64,000 nucleotides of DNA from Desulfosporosinus nitroreducens (lineage in GTDB: Bacteria; Bacillota; Desulfitobacteriia; Desulfitobacteriales; Desulfitobacteriaceae). The notes below the pieces were generated by a model, which saw nothing but the letters and a program-made list of their open reading frames with translations, was not told the origin of the DNA and did not search any database. Shown here piece after piece: positions 1 to 8,760 of the stretch (positions are counted from its first letter, which is position 1; each line of letters opens with the position of its first letter). The position numbers and the translations under genes are program-made. Where the stretch lies: positions 1 through 64,000 of the forward strand of contig NZ_JAMHFY010000007.1 in the NCBI RefSeq assembly GCF_023897015.1, written 5' to 3'.

Positions 1-77
1 ATGTTCTTAGAGGTCACAACACTCCAAGCTGCTGCAATCGACAGAATCGCAAAAATAAAGAAAACGATTGTGCTCAC
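1..77 (-). CDS. nuoJ: NADH-quinone oxidoreductase subunit J, N-terminal fragment
   Basis: The first 25 codons of the next gene of the complex I operon run off the left edge. A GTG start lies 1 nt after the nuoI stop codon and is preceded by a good ribosome binding site (GGTGGAG). The peptide begins MSTIVFFIFAILSIAAAWSV, a first transmembrane helix of the kind NuoJ starts with, and nuoJ is the normal next gene after nuoI. NuoJ is a membrane-arm subunit. The identification rests on position and a short hydrophobic start, so it is likely but not proven. Confidence 0.75.
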   Translation of the reverse strand, partial: MSTIVFFIFAILSIAAAWSVVTSKN

Positions 78-78
78 C

Positions 79-492
79 TCACTCCACCTTCCCGCTTGAT
101 ATGTTCGCTTGTTTGGAACGCGCCATCATATCCCAAAGTAATTCTTCGCGATGGTAGACCGCATTTTCATAGACTTGGCAGAGTTTAAGGGCTTTGGTTG
201 GGCAGGCTTCCGTACACAACCCGCACAACAGGCAACGGCCCATGTTCATATGGTAAGTCTGTAATACTTTCTTATTTTTGTCATCCTTTTCGCTGGTTAG
301 AATAATAACCTGATTCGGACAAGCGTTGACACAAAGTCCGCATGAAATACACTTTTCGGGTTCAAGAACCATAGAACTCCGTGTACGGGAAGGAAGAATC
401 GGCTTTACTTCAGGATAATATTCTGTAAGATTAGGTCCGTAGAGACGTTTAATTGTAATACTCAAGCCTTTTAATAAACCTTTACCAAACAC
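79..492 (-). CDS. nuoI: NADH-quinone oxidoreductase subunit I (2x[4Fe-4S] ferredoxin-like)
   Basis: NuoI carries the two [4Fe-4S] clusters N6a/N6b that pass electrons towards NuoB at the foot of the peripheral arm of complex I. Both binding motifs are visible: CISCGLCVNACP and, about 40 residues later, CLLCGLCTEACP. An upstream ATG at 534 would overlap nuoH by 38 nt and add a non-homologous leader. The GTG at 492 sits 4 nt after the nuoH stop and 8 nt behind a GGAGG at 501-505, so I use it, giving about 137 residues. The gene is tightly coupled to nuoH upstream and nuoJ downstream. Confidence 0.93.
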   Translation of the reverse strand: MFGKGLLKGLSITIKRLYGPNLTEYYPEVKPILPSRTRSSMVLEPEKCISCGLCVNACPNQVIILTSEKDDKNKKVLQTYHMNMGRCLLCGLCTEACPTKALKLCQVYENAVYHREELLWDMMARSKQANISSGKVE

Positions 493-496
493 TCTT

Positions 497-1552
497 TTAC
501 CCTCCAATCCGCACAATGAATAAATCGTAAACATAAATGCCCAGACCTGTTAAGAAGATATTGACTAACGCTAAGGGAAGTAAGATCTTCCAGGCAAAAT
601 GCATAAGATGATCGATTCTCATCCGGACAAAGGTCCACCGAACCCACATCATTAAGAAAATTACTAACCAGATCTTGAGAATAAACCATAACCACCCGGG
701 TAGGAATTCAGGGCCGTACCAACCACCCAGGAACATCGTAACAGCGATTGCCGATGTAGCGACCACATTACCGTATTCGGCCAGCATGAACAATCCCCAC
801 CTAAGTCCGGAGTACTCCGTGAACGGTCCGGCGACGATCTCCTGTTCCCCTTGGACATGATCAAAAGGAGCCCGGTTAGTCTCCGCAATCCCAGCTATCA
901 GGAAAATTAGAAAAGCCAAAGGTTGCAGGAAAATAAAAGGAATGGTTTTCTGCGCTTCAATAATAGCTGATAAATTAAAGGTCTGAGTAATCATGACTAC
1001 CCCTAGTAAAGAAAAGATCAAGGGTATTTCGTAACTGATCATTTGGGCTACTGCCCGCAGTCCCCCTAGCAAAGAGTATTTATTATTGGATGCCCATCCG
1101 GCCATTAAGATCCCCAAGGTTGTTAATGAAGAAACTGCAAAAAAGTAAAGTATACCCAGATCAAGGTCAATGGCGACCATTTCTTCACCAAAAGGAATGA
1201 CACCAAATACCATCAAGGTAACACCTACTAGCATCATGGGAGCCATTTTAAAGAGGAATTTATCCACATTGGCAGGGGTAATATCTTCCTTACCCAACAT
1301 TTTCACCGCATCAGCGATAAATTGGAACCAGCCGTGTGGCCCAAGTCTATTGGGACCTGATCTCTGTGATACCCAGTGGGCAAATTTGCGTTCCACCAAA
1401 CTAAGAAACAAAGCTGCAACGACCATAATCAAAAAGAGCATAATAAATACGATAATATTAATGCTCAAGTCAGCTCCAAACGAGTGGGAATCGGCAAAAA
1501 GTCCACGGATGGCGGCCGCAATATTTACAAACAGATTGTTTAAAGCGTCCAT
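497..1552 (-). CDS. nuoH: NADH-quinone oxidoreductase subunit H
   Basis: NuoH is the membrane subunit that joins the peripheral arm to the proton-pumping arm of complex I and forms much of the quinone site. The 351-residue protein has about eight hydrophobic segments. It shows the family signatures [20 protein letters not shown] near residue 55 and [19 protein letters not shown] near residue 225, the latter a conserved acidic loop lining the quinone cavity. Length is normal for the family (320-350). It is followed after 4 nt by the preferred nuoI start. Confidence 0.96.
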   Translation of the reverse strand: MDALNNLFVNIAAAIRGLFADSHSFGADLSINIIVFIMLFLIMVVAALFLSLVERKFAHWVSQRSGPNRLGPHGWFQFIADAVKMLGKEDITPANVDKFLFKMAPMMLVGVTLMVFGVIPFGEEMVAIDLDLGILYFFAVSSLTTLGILMAGWASNNKYSLLGGLRAVAQMISYEIPLIFSLLGVVMITQTFNLSAIIEAQKTIPFIFLQPLAFLIFLIAGIAETNRAPFDHVQGEQEIVAGPFTEYSGLRWGLFMLAEYGNVVATSAIAVTMFLGGWYGPEFLPGWLWFILKIWLVIFLMMWVRWTFVRMRIDHLMHFAWKILLPLALVNIFLTGLGIYVYDLFIVRIGG

Positions 1553-1578
1553 CTTCTTCTCCCCTCATTGAAAAGTTC

Positions 1579-2682
1579 TTACTTATCCACTTCCCCTAAA
1601 ACAAGATCCATAGATGCGAAAATAGTCACAAGATCTTGTATCTTCCAACCTTTAACTATCTCAGGCAGCATTTGAACGTTAACAAATGCACCGGTACGAA
1701 TCCGAACTCGAGCCGGTTTCGTCGACCCATTACTAACAATGTACCAACCCATTTCTCCCTTAGGGTTCTCAACTCGGTGATAAACTTTGCCGACCGGCGG
1801 CTTAAGCACCTTAGGAACCTTCGTCATCACAGGGCCTGCTGGGATGTCTTTGTAAGCCTGTTCGATAATCTTTTTACTCTCTTGGATCTCCAGCAGTCGA
1901 ATAAAGTGCCGGTCATAGGTATCGCATCCATACAACACCGGGATCTCGAAATCAAACCTGTCGTAAATACCGTAAGGCTCGGCCTTACGCACGTCATACT
2001 GTACTCCAGAAGCCCGTAAATTGGCCCCCGTTATCAGCAGATTTTCTGCCAATTCCTTAGGAAGAATCCCAACACTTTTCATGCGTGATTGAGCAATCTC
2101 ATTCCCGAAAAAGATACCATAGTACTCCTCAATCATCTCAGGCATATCCTCTAGAAAACTCTTAAGGGCAGGCATAAACTCCTCCGGAACATCTTGACTG
2201 ACCCCGCCGATTCGGAAGTAATTGGGAGTCATACGATTGCCCGCCGTCATTTCAAACAGGTCGAGAATCCGCTCGCGGTCACGGAAACAATAACTCCATG
2301 GAGTCCAGCCGCTAATATCTAAAGATCCACTCGCGATCATAACCAAATGACTGGCAATCCGCCCTAATTCTGCAAAGATGATGCGGAGGTACTCAGCACG
2401 CTCAGGCACTTCTGTATCCATCAATTTCTCAACTGCTTGGACGTAACCAAGACTGTTATGTGGACCTGCCAGATAATCTAAGCGGTCTGTGTACGGAATA
2501 AACTGAGTATAAGTTCGACTTTCTGCCATTTTTTCCAGACCACGATGGAGATAGCCGATTTTGGGTTCAACTTTAGTAACAACCTCTCCATCCAAATGGA
2601 CCACCATGCGAAACACGCCATGCGTACTCGGGTGTTGGGGGCCCATGTTTAAGGAGTACTCTTGAGTTCCTTCAATCATCAT
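1579..2682 (-). CDS. nuoD: NADH-quinone oxidoreductase subunit D (49 kDa)
   Basis: NuoD forms the quinone-binding pocket of the peripheral arm together with NuoB. The 367-residue protein begins near the family signature [13 protein letters not shown], continues with [12 protein letters not shown] and TDRLDY, and ends in VLGEVDK, the usual C-terminus (VxGEVDR in other species). It is a stand-alone NuoD, not the NuoCD fusion of enterobacteria. The start is one of two adjacent ATG codons behind AGGTGGGG. It lies 11 nt after nuoC and 26 nt before nuoH. Confidence 0.96.
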   Translation of the reverse strand: MMIEGTQEYSLNMGPQHPSTHGVFRMVVHLDGEVVTKVEPKIGYLHRGLEKMAESRTYTQFIPYTDRLDYLAGPHNSLGYVQAVEKLMDTEVPERAEYLRIIFAELGRIASHLVMIASGSLDISGWTPWSYCFRDRERILDLFEMTAGNRMTPNYFRIGGVSQDVPEEFMPALKSFLEDMPEMIEEYYGIFFGNEIAQSRMKSVGILPKELAENLLITGANLRASGVQYDVRKAEPYGIYDRFDFEIPVLYGCDTYDRHFIRLLEIQESKKIIEQAYKDIPAGPVMTKVPKVLKPPVGKVYHRVENPKGEMGWYIVSNGSTKPARVRIRTGAFVNVQMLPEIVKGWKIQDLVTIFASMDLVLGEVDK

Positions 2683-2693
2683 AGTTTCCCCAC

Positions 2694-3182
2694 CTATTCC
2701 CCTTCTTTTCTTACTCTCATAACAGCACGTTGTTCATGACTCTCAATCACATAATCCTTCCGCATTGGATATCCTTCAAAATCATCCCACATATAGATAC
2801 GTTTCAAATTTGGATGTCCTCTGAATTGCAAGCCGAACATATCGAAGGCTTCACGCTCTAAAAAGTCTGACCCCTTCCAGATCTGAGTAACTGAGTTAAT
2901 CACAGGATTATCTCGCTCAACTCTGGCGATAATACGTAAACGCTGAGGACCGCGAAGACTGGATAATTGGTAAACAACTTCGAGGTGATCCCCCAGATCC
3001 ATTCCACATAGGTCATGCAAAAAATCACATGGGACATCTGCAAAGTTCCTAGCATCTGTTAAAGCTTCTAATATATATCGGCCATCAACAGTTAATTCAA
3101 GCTCGCCCAGGTTCTCTTCAACTTCTCCGTTAAACCTGGCAGCTAATTCGATCACTCGGACTCTCAAAATATCACTTACCAT
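2694..3182 (-). CDS. nuoC: NADH-quinone oxidoreductase subunit C (30 kDa)
   Basis: NuoC is a peripheral-arm structural subunit. The 162-residue sequence has the typical ending of the 30-kDa family: [20 protein letters not shown] followed by [19 protein letters not shown]. The ATG overlaps the end of nuoB by 11 nt, which suggests translational coupling. It is a separate polypeptide, as in other complex I operons of spore-forming anaerobes. Confidence 0.94.
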   Translation of the reverse strand: MVSDILRVRVIELAARFNGEVEENLGELELTVDGRYILEALTDARNFADVPCDFLHDLCGMDLGDHLEVVYQLSSLRGPQRLRIIARVERDNPVINSVTQIWKGSDFLEREAFDMFGLQFRGHPNLKRIYMWDDFEGYPMRKDYVIESHEQRAVMRVRKEGE

Positions 3183-3693
3183 AATTAATTAACCTCGCCT
3201 TAGCAGGATTCTGGATCTTCTGTTTAAGTTGTAACATCCCAAAAATCAAAGATTCCGGCCTGGGTGGGCATCCTGGTATATAGACGTCAATCGGAATTAT
3301 GCTATCCGCCCCCGGTACCACAGCATAGGAGTCTGCAAACGGCCCCCCTGAGCAAGCACAATTGCCCATAGCAATAGCCCATTTAGGCTCTGGCATTTGA
3401 TCATAGATACGCCGTGCTACTGGTGCCATTTTCCTCGTCAAAGTTCCTGCCACAATCATTAAATCAGCTTGTCTCGGCGAAGCTTGGAACACCTCATACC
3501 CGAAACGAGATAAGTCATAACGGGGATTTCCTGTTGATGCCATCTCAATTGCACAACAAGCCAGACCGAATGAATTAGGCCAAAAAGAATGTACTCGGCC
3601 CCAGTTCAAGAACTTTTCTATGCTGGTAAGCAAAATATTTTTTTCTTCCATAGCCTCAGCATCGCGCAGCTCCATCTCCCTTTTTACATCCAC
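3172..3693 (-). CDS. nuoB: NADH-quinone oxidoreductase subunit B (N2 cluster)
   Basis: NuoB carries cluster N2, the terminal [4Fe-4S] cluster next to quinone. The ligand pattern is visible as the tandem cysteines in [10 protein letters not shown] plus GNCACSGG and PGCPPRPE further on. The reading frame is open to an ATG at 3723, but a GTG at 3693, behind GGAAGG and overlapping the nuoA stop by 10 nt, or an ATG at 3675 directly behind AGGGAG, fits better. I give the GTG with moderate certainty. The gene lies between nuoA and nuoC and overlaps both. Confidence 0.93.
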   Translation of the reverse strand: MDVKREMELRDAEAMEEKNILLTSIEKFLNWGRVHSFWPNSFGLACCAIEMASTGNPRYDLSRFGYEVFQASPRQADLMIVAGTLTRKMAPVARRIYDQMPEPKWAIAMGNCACSGGPFADSYAVVPGADSIIPIDVYIPGCPPRPESLIFGMLQLKQKIQNPAKARLINYGK

Positions 3694-4040
3694 TCCAAAG
3701 CACCTTCCTTCCAAGCGTACCAAAAACCGACGATGAGAATAATCATGAAGACAAACATTTCCACAAATGCAAAGGTCCCTAGTTTACGGAACGTCAATGC
3801 CCAAGGATACAAAAAGATTGTTTCTACACTAAAGGCGGCAAAGACAATAGCATAAAGAAAGTAGTTACTTTTGAATCCAATCCAGGCCTTTCCAATTGGC
3901 AGATTACCGCATTCATAGGTTGTTAATTTTTCCTTATGCGGCTTATGGGGTGCCAGCAGATGCACAATAGTCATCACTACGATCGGTAAAACCACTGCAA
4001 ACGCAAGTAACAGTCCCACTGCAGCAAAATTATCTGACAT
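3684..4040 (-). CDS. nuoA: NADH-quinone oxidoreductase subunit A
   Basis: First gene of the complex I operon. NuoA is a small three-helix membrane subunit. The sequence has three hydrophobic segments and the conserved loop [20 protein letters not shown] between helices 1 and 2, with the family cysteine, followed by [12 protein letters not shown]. An ATG at 4058 is in frame, but the ATG at 4040 is placed 6 nt behind AAAGGAGAG, so the protein is taken as 118 residues starting MSDNFAAVG. Confidence 0.95.
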   Translation of the reverse strand: MSDNFAAVGLLLAFAVVLPIVVMTIVHLLAPHKPHKEKLTTYECGNLPIGKAWIGFKSNYFLYAIVFAAFSVETIFLYPWALTFRKLGTFAFVEMFVFMIILIVGFWYAWKEGALEWM

Positions 4041-4470
4041 TTTATTCTCTCCTTTCACTCAGCTTTAGTGCCAGTTCACTTCCTTTCGAGATGTAAGTTG
4101 TAACCTTATTCCCTCCTTCCTTAACACCTACCTTAAAACTGATATAACTCCTTGTTATCAGTCTCGGCACTGATTTATGATAAACTAGCCCTTATGAAGC
4201 CACGTTTTGACACTCCCCAAACGCCGTGGCTAAAAGGATATTACAATAGCTAAAAGTATATATCTAGCTATTAGTATATACTTAGAGAAAATCGACTTCA
4301 ATTGATAGATAATTTTATAACTTGTAAAATTACCCATTAAGTTTCATAAACTACCAAATAAATTAATTAAATACTATATCCCCGCATAATACGCGAAAAA
4401 ACAACTTTAAAGCGTTAGCTTCAACAAATCGCAGTCTCTAAGAACACTAGTATTTTAAGATCCTGTCAAT
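4041..4470. other. Upstream region of the nuo operon
   Basis: AT-rich stretch between nuoA and the padR terminator without a convincing gene. It holds the candidate operator at 4249-4284 described separately, and in front of it the related words GGCTAAAAGG and AGCTAAAAGT. A short inverted repeat (CTGATAACA-like arms, about 4139-4162) is also present. The nuo promoter must lie here, but I cannot pick a convincing -35/-10 pair. Confidence 0.5.
4249..4284. promoter_or_regulatory. Candidate PadR operator in front of nuoA
   Basis: A perfect 8-bp inverted repeat, AGTATATA at 4255-4262 and TATATACT at 4275-4282, with a 12-nt spacer. The 22 nt at 4249-4270 (beginning GCTAAAAGTATATA) recur without a mismatch at 8592-8613, in front of the ABC transporter. 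padR lies between the two copies. PadR-type winged-helix dimers bind this kind of AT-rich dyad; the assignment to this particular regulator is an inference. Confidence 0.6.
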
Positions 4471-4517
4471 GAAAAAACCTTCGGTCCCCTTCTCCAAATG
4501 GATAAGGGGACCGAAGG
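4471..4517 (-). terminator. Rho-independent terminator after padR
   Basis: A 14-bp perfect stem (CCTTCGGTCCCCTT at 4478-4491 and its complement at 4504-4517) with a 12-nt loop. On the minus strand it is followed by a run of six U from 4477 to 4472. It ends the padR transcript and separates it from the nuo operon. Confidence 0.9.
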
Positions 4518-4538
4518 AAACTCAGGAAAAAGGAACAC

Positions 4539-5081
4539 CTATGTCCTGGCATACTCAAGGATCTTGGCTTCTACATGGCTCAACCACCGCACATCGGCTT
4601 CCGCGTGAAACAATGCCGCATCTGTGAGAAGATCAGTCATCATATTCTCCCGGTTAATCCCACCTTTGCTCAGGCGGTACTTAGCTTCTGTCAGTTCTCT
4701 CATTTGTTCCATGTATATTTGAGTCTGTCGTTCAAGGAGTTGGAGCGCAAGCTCCGGATTCTCCCTGCTAATGAACACTAATTTTATAAAGAGTTCATCT
4801 CGAAGAGCCCTTGGTTTGGTAGCCGGTTCTCGGAGCCAACGCTCTAACTCCTGAACCCCTTGCGGGCTAATATCGTACACTTTCTTGTCTGGCCGAAAAC
4901 TTTGCTCTTCTTCAGTTCCGCTAACGAATCCTTCTTTATCCAGCCTGTCTAGTGTGGTGTAGATTTGTCCGTAATTAAGGTTCCAGAAGTTCCCTATTCG
5001 CGCATCAAAAATACTTTTTAGTTCATATCCATGGCGTGGGGCTTCTTTTAAAATACCTAAGATGGCGTGTTTAACCGGCAT
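4539..5081 (-). CDS. PadR family transcriptional regulator
   Basis: A 180-residue regulator. Residues 1-85 are a PadR winged helix (AILGILKEAPRHGYELKSI, then GQIYTTLDRLDKEGFV). The C-terminal half is the helical dimerisation domain of the Vir_act_alpha_C type. PadR proteins are usually repressors that sense phenolics, drugs or peptides and often control an adjacent ABC transporter. Here an FtsX-type transporter lies just upstream on the same strand, and a shared motif precedes both that transporter and the nuo operon. Its own upstream region (5131-5146) contains a degenerate version, AGTATACGTGATATA. Confidence 0.88.
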   Translation of the reverse strand: MPVKHAILGILKEAPRHGYELKSIFDARIGNFWNLNYGQIYTTLDRLDKEGFVSGTEEEQSFRPDKKVYDISPQGVQELERWLREPATKPRALRDELFIKLVFISRENPELALQLLERQTQIYMEQMRELTEAKYRLSKGGINRENMMTDLLTDAALFHAEADVRWLSHVEAKILEYART

Positions 5082-5193
5082 GACTAACTACTCTCCTTAT
5101 TCTGTTTATTCTTTTATGTACCGATTGGAAAGTATACGTGATATAAGTGCAACTAAGGCGGTCGCCTTCGCTATGCTTCTCCGCTAAGTTAAC

Positions 5194-5246
5194 ACGTGCG
5201 AAGACAGTGTCTGCAAGAAAGGCTAATACGTGCGAAGACAGTGTCT
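5194..5246. repeat. Two 19-nt direct repeats
   Basis: The 19 nt ACGTGCGAAGACAGTGTCT occur at 5194-5212 and again at 5228-5246, a period of 34 bp. They lie between the permease gene and padR. The function is unknown; they could be a duplicated regulatory site or a small local duplication. Confidence 0.7.
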
Positions 5247-5306
5247 TCGTGTGTGTGGGCGCCAGCCAAGTTTTCTTTTATATGAGTTTAAACCAATCAT
5301 AATTAT

Positions 5307-7832
5307 TTACTCTGAACGCAACGCTTTGACTGGATCAACTTTGGAGGCTAACCATGCTGGGTACAGTGTACTCAGACCAACGACCAACGCCATGACGAGG
5401 GCAACTCCGATATTCTTGGCCCAAGGGATTGATACATCCAAGACCCAACCATTGACGTTTTTATCGAATATGGTCCCTCCAATCTGAATACCGGCGGCCA
5501 CCGGAATGGATAGGACTATTCCTGCTATAAACAAAGACCCCACTTCAATTAACAACACACTTCTGATTTGTCCACGGGTCAGTCCTACAGAACGAAGAGT
5601 GCCGATTTCACGAACCCGCTCCAGTACAGAAATCAGCATAGAATTGGCAGTCCCAACCGCTGCCACGAGGACTATTACAATAATTACCAAGTTGAAAATA
5701 TCGCATATACTCCTGTTCAACTTGATCATGCTGTCCCGAAAATCTGAAGCCAAGGCTACCTGCACCCGGAAGTCATTTTGCAAATCTGCCTCCAACCGAT
5801 CCCGCACCAAGGCTGGTGATACGCCTGGTTCCAGGGTTAAGTAGATATGATCAATCGAGTGGTCACCCCAATAGCGAAGATAGTCTTGGCGGTTCATGTA
5901 CACACTGCCATTATAGCTATAGAAATCCTTGATAATGGCAACAACCGGAAACTCAAGGTTTCCAGCAGGGGTAGGAATTTCCAGTTTTTCTCCTCTGTGC
6001 ACGCCGTATTTCAAAGCCATTGATTCAGAAATCCATATATTACCTTCTTGTTTGATGGCGTCCCAAGCTTCATCCTTCCCCGGCTCAAGCACATGGGGAG
6101 TGGCTAATTGACGACTATCTAGGACATCGTAGATTTGAAGATCGAGGGGATTGCCGTGCCATTGAATACCGGTGGTACGTAATCCGGCAGCGACTCTTAC
6201 CCCGTCTACCTTACGGACCCGTTCCAACAACGCTTCAGGTAAACCTACTTGATTACTGGAGAAGGTCTGTAATCCCTGGGTAATCACAATGTCTGACGAA
6301 ATTAAGGTGTTAACCCAGTTGCCAAATGTCAGATTAACACTGGCGAGGATTCCTAAGAAGCCAAAAGCTACAGCCAAACCAAGAAGTATGGGCATTCCAG
6401 TAGCCACTGAACGTCTTGGAGTGCGCCGAAAGGAGCTTAGCCCTAGGCGTCCAGTCAAGCCAAACATTGTTTCAGCCATAGGTTCTAACTTATCTAAAAC
6501 TATGATTAAAAAAGGTGGCATCAAAACGGCTGCTCCTATCACTATACCGGTTAACGCAGCTTGGAATAATAAGGACATGTTATTCACGAAGACTAGAATC
6601 AACCATGACGAAAGAATTAGAATAGCACCGACTACAATCCGCCATCGAGGGTAACCGAGTTCGATTTTAGAATATCGGCTGTTCATGGCCTCGATCGGCG
6701 CGATATTGGCAGCCTTCCAAGCAGGTAGCCAAGCAGAGAGAAGGCATGACAGCACGCCCGTCAGCCATATCATGGCGTAATCAAGCATCGTAAAACGAAT
6801 GCGGGGAATAGACACCTTGAACACTTGGCTCAAAGTTTCGCTCACTGTGCTGAGCAAACCTTGAGCCAAGTATGTCCCTAAGAGGAGCCCCAGGGAACTG
6901 CCAATTACACCGATAACTATTGATTGGGCTATGATTAATTTATGGATTTCCCAGCGTCTCCAACCCAAGGCACGCAGGATTCCAAGTTGACGACGTTGTT
7001 CGGATACCGCAACTCTCATCGAGTTATACATGACATACAGAGCCAGGAACAAGCCCATGAACCCATAGACATTATTAAGGCTCTTAATGAAACCCAACAT
7101 TTTGTCTTTAGTCCCGTCTCGTCCCAAGGGCGTGAGCACTTCTACTCTATTACCCAAGCTTTCCTGTAAGGCTTTTTGCACCGCCAGTACATTGTCCGGG
7201 TTTTGCAGGACAATGCTGATGTACGATAATTTCCCCTCCAGCTCGAAAGCCTTCTGAGCCGTTGTCAGGGGCATAAAGACCACGGCACCGCCATTGGTTT
7301 GGGCCACTCCGCTGTCCTCCAAGATTCCGACCAGGGTAAAATCCTGCATTCCCAGCATAGTCTGGACCTGCCAGATATCCCCCACTTTTACCGGCTTCCC
7401 CCGTAACAATTCCTTCGGTACAGCGATCTCTCGGTGATCCTGTGCTGGCATGCGGCCTTGCGTTACCCGATAAGTACGGATTGCTGCATCTTCTCCGGGC
7501 ACAATGCCCATCAGCGTGGTAAATCCCGGCAATCCTTTGACTTGCACAGAGCTCTGCACAAAAGGAACTGCCGCTTGTACCCCTGCGGTCTTTTGGACTT
7601 TAGCTAGTAAAGTATCGCTCATGCCACCCTGAGGGGCTTTCACCTCCAAGTGGGCATTTCCCCCAAGTAAACTAGCAAACTCTCCCCTCGCATAATCGAT
7701 ACTACTATTCAACCCTTGCAAAGCCACCAACGCCGCTATCGCTACCGCCACACTCAGCGTATTTAAAATTGCCCGCAGTTTTCGACGGCGAAAATAGGCT
7801 AGAGCTAACTTTATACTTAACAACTCTCTCAC
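5307..7832 (-). CDS. FtsX-like ABC transporter permease
   Basis: An 841-residue membrane protein with the duplicated layout of long FtsX/MacB-family permeases. There is an N-terminal helix (about 15-40), an extracytoplasmic MacB-type periplasmic-core domain, then a three-helix FtsX domain around residues 260-400, more helices around 400-500, a second extracellular domain, and a final FtsX domain (about 710-835) ending PAWLASKVDPVKALRSE. That last motif, xDPxxALRxE, is typical of the family. Such permeases work in antimicrobial peptide resistance, lipoprotein handling or export of hydrophobic compounds rather than uptake. The GTG start overlaps the ATPase stop (GTGA). Confidence 0.9.
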   Translation of the reverse strand: MRELLSIKLALAYFRRRKLRAILNTLSVAVAIAALVALQGLNSSIDYARGEFASLLGGNAHLEVKAPQGGMSDTLLAKVQKTAGVQAAVPFVQSSVQVKGLPGFTTLMGIVPGEDAAIRTYRVTQGRMPAQDHREIAVPKELLRGKPVKVGDIWQVQTMLGMQDFTLVGILEDSGVAQTNGGAVVFMPLTTAQKAFELEGKLSYISIVLQNPDNVLAVQKALQESLGNRVEVLTPLGRDGTKDKMLGFIKSLNNVYGFMGLFLALYVMYNSMRVAVSEQRRQLGILRALGWRRWEIHKLIIAQSIVIGVIGSSLGLLLGTYLAQGLLSTVSETLSQVFKVSIPRIRFTMLDYAMIWLTGVLSCLLSAWLPAWKAANIAPIEAMNSRYSKIELGYPRWRIVVGAILILSSWLILVFVNNMSLLFQAALTGIVIGAAVLMPPFLIIVLDKLEPMAETMFGLTGRLGLSSFRRTPRRSVATGMPILLGLAVAFGFLGILASVNLTFGNWVNTLISSDIVITQGLQTFSSNQVGLPEALLERVRKVDGVRVAAGLRTTGIQWHGNPLDLQIYDVLDSRQLATPHVLEPGKDEAWDAIKQEGNIWISESMALKYGVHRGEKLEIPTPAGNLEFPVVAIIKDFYSYNGSVYMNRQDYLRYWGDHSIDHIYLTLEPGVSPALVRDRLEADLQNDFRVQVALASDFRDSMIKLNRSICDIFNLVIIVIVLVAAVGTANSMLISVLERVREIGTLRSVGLTRGQIRSVLLIEVGSLFIAGIVLSIPVAAGIQIGGTIFDKNVNGWVLDVSIPWAKNIGVALVMALVVGLSTLYPAWLASKVDPVKALRSE

Positions 7833-8575
7833 CTCGCCGTCGAATCTAGAATTCGTCCGTCTTTCAGGCTGATCAGAGAGTGACCGTACGCGGCAACCAT
7901 GGGATCATGGGTGACCATGATGACTGTGACGCCCAGATCTTCAGTAATTTCTTTTAATATAAAGAGCATCTGATCACCGGTTTTGGAATCCAGGTTACCC
8001 GTAGGTTCATCCGCTAAAATTAGAGAAGGTTGGTGAATGAGAGCCCGTATGATGGCTATCCTTTGCATTTGGCCCCCTGATAATTCTGCTGGATAGTGTT
8101 TACGCCGGCTTTCAAGATCCACCCGCTTCAACCAGTCACTCACTTTAGGTTGCCAAACTGAGCGGGGCTGGCCGGCCATTAGTAAAGGCAAAGCTGCATT
8201 CTCTTCGGCACTTAGGGTGGGGATTAGATTGAACAACTGAAAGATAAAACCGATTTCCTGGCGACGAAACAAAGTGAGCTGATTATCCTTCCAGTCGGAA
8301 ATTCTCCGCTTGTTGAGGTAAATATCCCCTTGACTTGGCTTATCTAAGCCGGCCAATAAATTTAATAGTGTGGACTTGCCGGACCCGCTTGCCCCCATAA
8401 TGGCTAGGAATTCTCCCGCTTTGACCTCTATACTCACTTTATCCAGAGCAACTACTTGTTCCTTGCCCTGGGTATATTGTTTACTCACTTGATCTAGCTT
8501 AACCTCACTTCCCTTGAACTGGTTTTCTCCCACTGATTCTATATTTTCCCTCTGTGGTTTCATCCATAGTTTCAT
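7829..8575 (-). CDS. ABC transporter ATP-binding protein (LolD/MacB type)
   Basis: A 248-residue ATPase with Walker A GASGSGKST, Q-loop FQLFNLIPTLSAEENAALPL, signature LSGGQMQR, Walker B LILADEPTGNLDS and the H-loop VTHD. The phrase SAEENAALPLLMAG is characteristic of the MacB/LolD/FtsE-like branch that works with FtsX permeases. It is the first gene of a two-gene operon with the permease. The start is uncertain: ATG at 8575 is directly behind GAGAGG, while ATG at 8563 has a more normal spacing. The leader of about 28 residues before the ABC domain is unusually long. Confidence 0.93.
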   Translation of the reverse strand: MKLWMKPQRENIESVGENQFKGSEVKLDQVSKQYTQGKEQVVALDKVSIEVKAGEFLAIMGASGSGKSTLLNLLAGLDKPSQGDIYLNKRRISDWKDNQLTLFRRQEIGFIFQLFNLIPTLSAEENAALPLLMAGQPRSVWQPKVSDWLKRVDLESRRKHYPAELSGGQMQRIAIIRALIHQPSLILADEPTGNLDSKTGDQMLFILKEITEDLGVTVIMVTHDPMVAAYGHSLISLKDGRILDSTAR

Positions 8576-8591
8576 CCTCTCTGCCTATATG

Positions 8592-8627
8592 GCTAAAAGT
8601 ATATATCTAGCTAATAATATATATGTC
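8592..8627. promoter_or_regulatory. Candidate PadR operator in front of the ABC transporter
   Basis: The first 22 nt (8592-8613) are identical to 4249-4270 upstream of nuoA. The right arm is less regular here (AATATATATG at 8616-8625 instead of AGTATATACT). It lies 17 nt upstream of the first possible start codon of the ATPase gene, where a bound repressor would block transcription. Confidence 0.6.
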
Positions 8628-8695
8628 ACAAGCTCGAAATTCAATATGCTTTTCATGATTTGCAATCCCTCAGTGAACTTCAAGGACATCATTGC

Positions 8696-8736
8696 ATAAA
8701 AATAAGGACTTCACGTCGTCAAAACGAGAAGCCCCT
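8696..8736 (-). terminator. Probable terminator after the M42 peptidase operon
   Basis: On the minus strand an imperfect stem (GGGCTTC at 8734-8728 pairing with GAAGTCC at 8712-8706, one G-U pair) is followed by a U-rich run (8705-8696). It lies 25 bp downstream of the last peptidase gene. Confidence 0.6.
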
Positions 8737-8760
8737 TGCAGGCGCCGATCAGTCTCTCTT

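Noticed and set aside
1-4058. Claim that this complex I lacks the NADH-dehydrogenase module (nuoE-F-G)
   Set aside because: No such genes lie between nuoD and nuoH, as in 11-subunit complexes, but the operon continues beyond the left edge, so absence cannot be stated.
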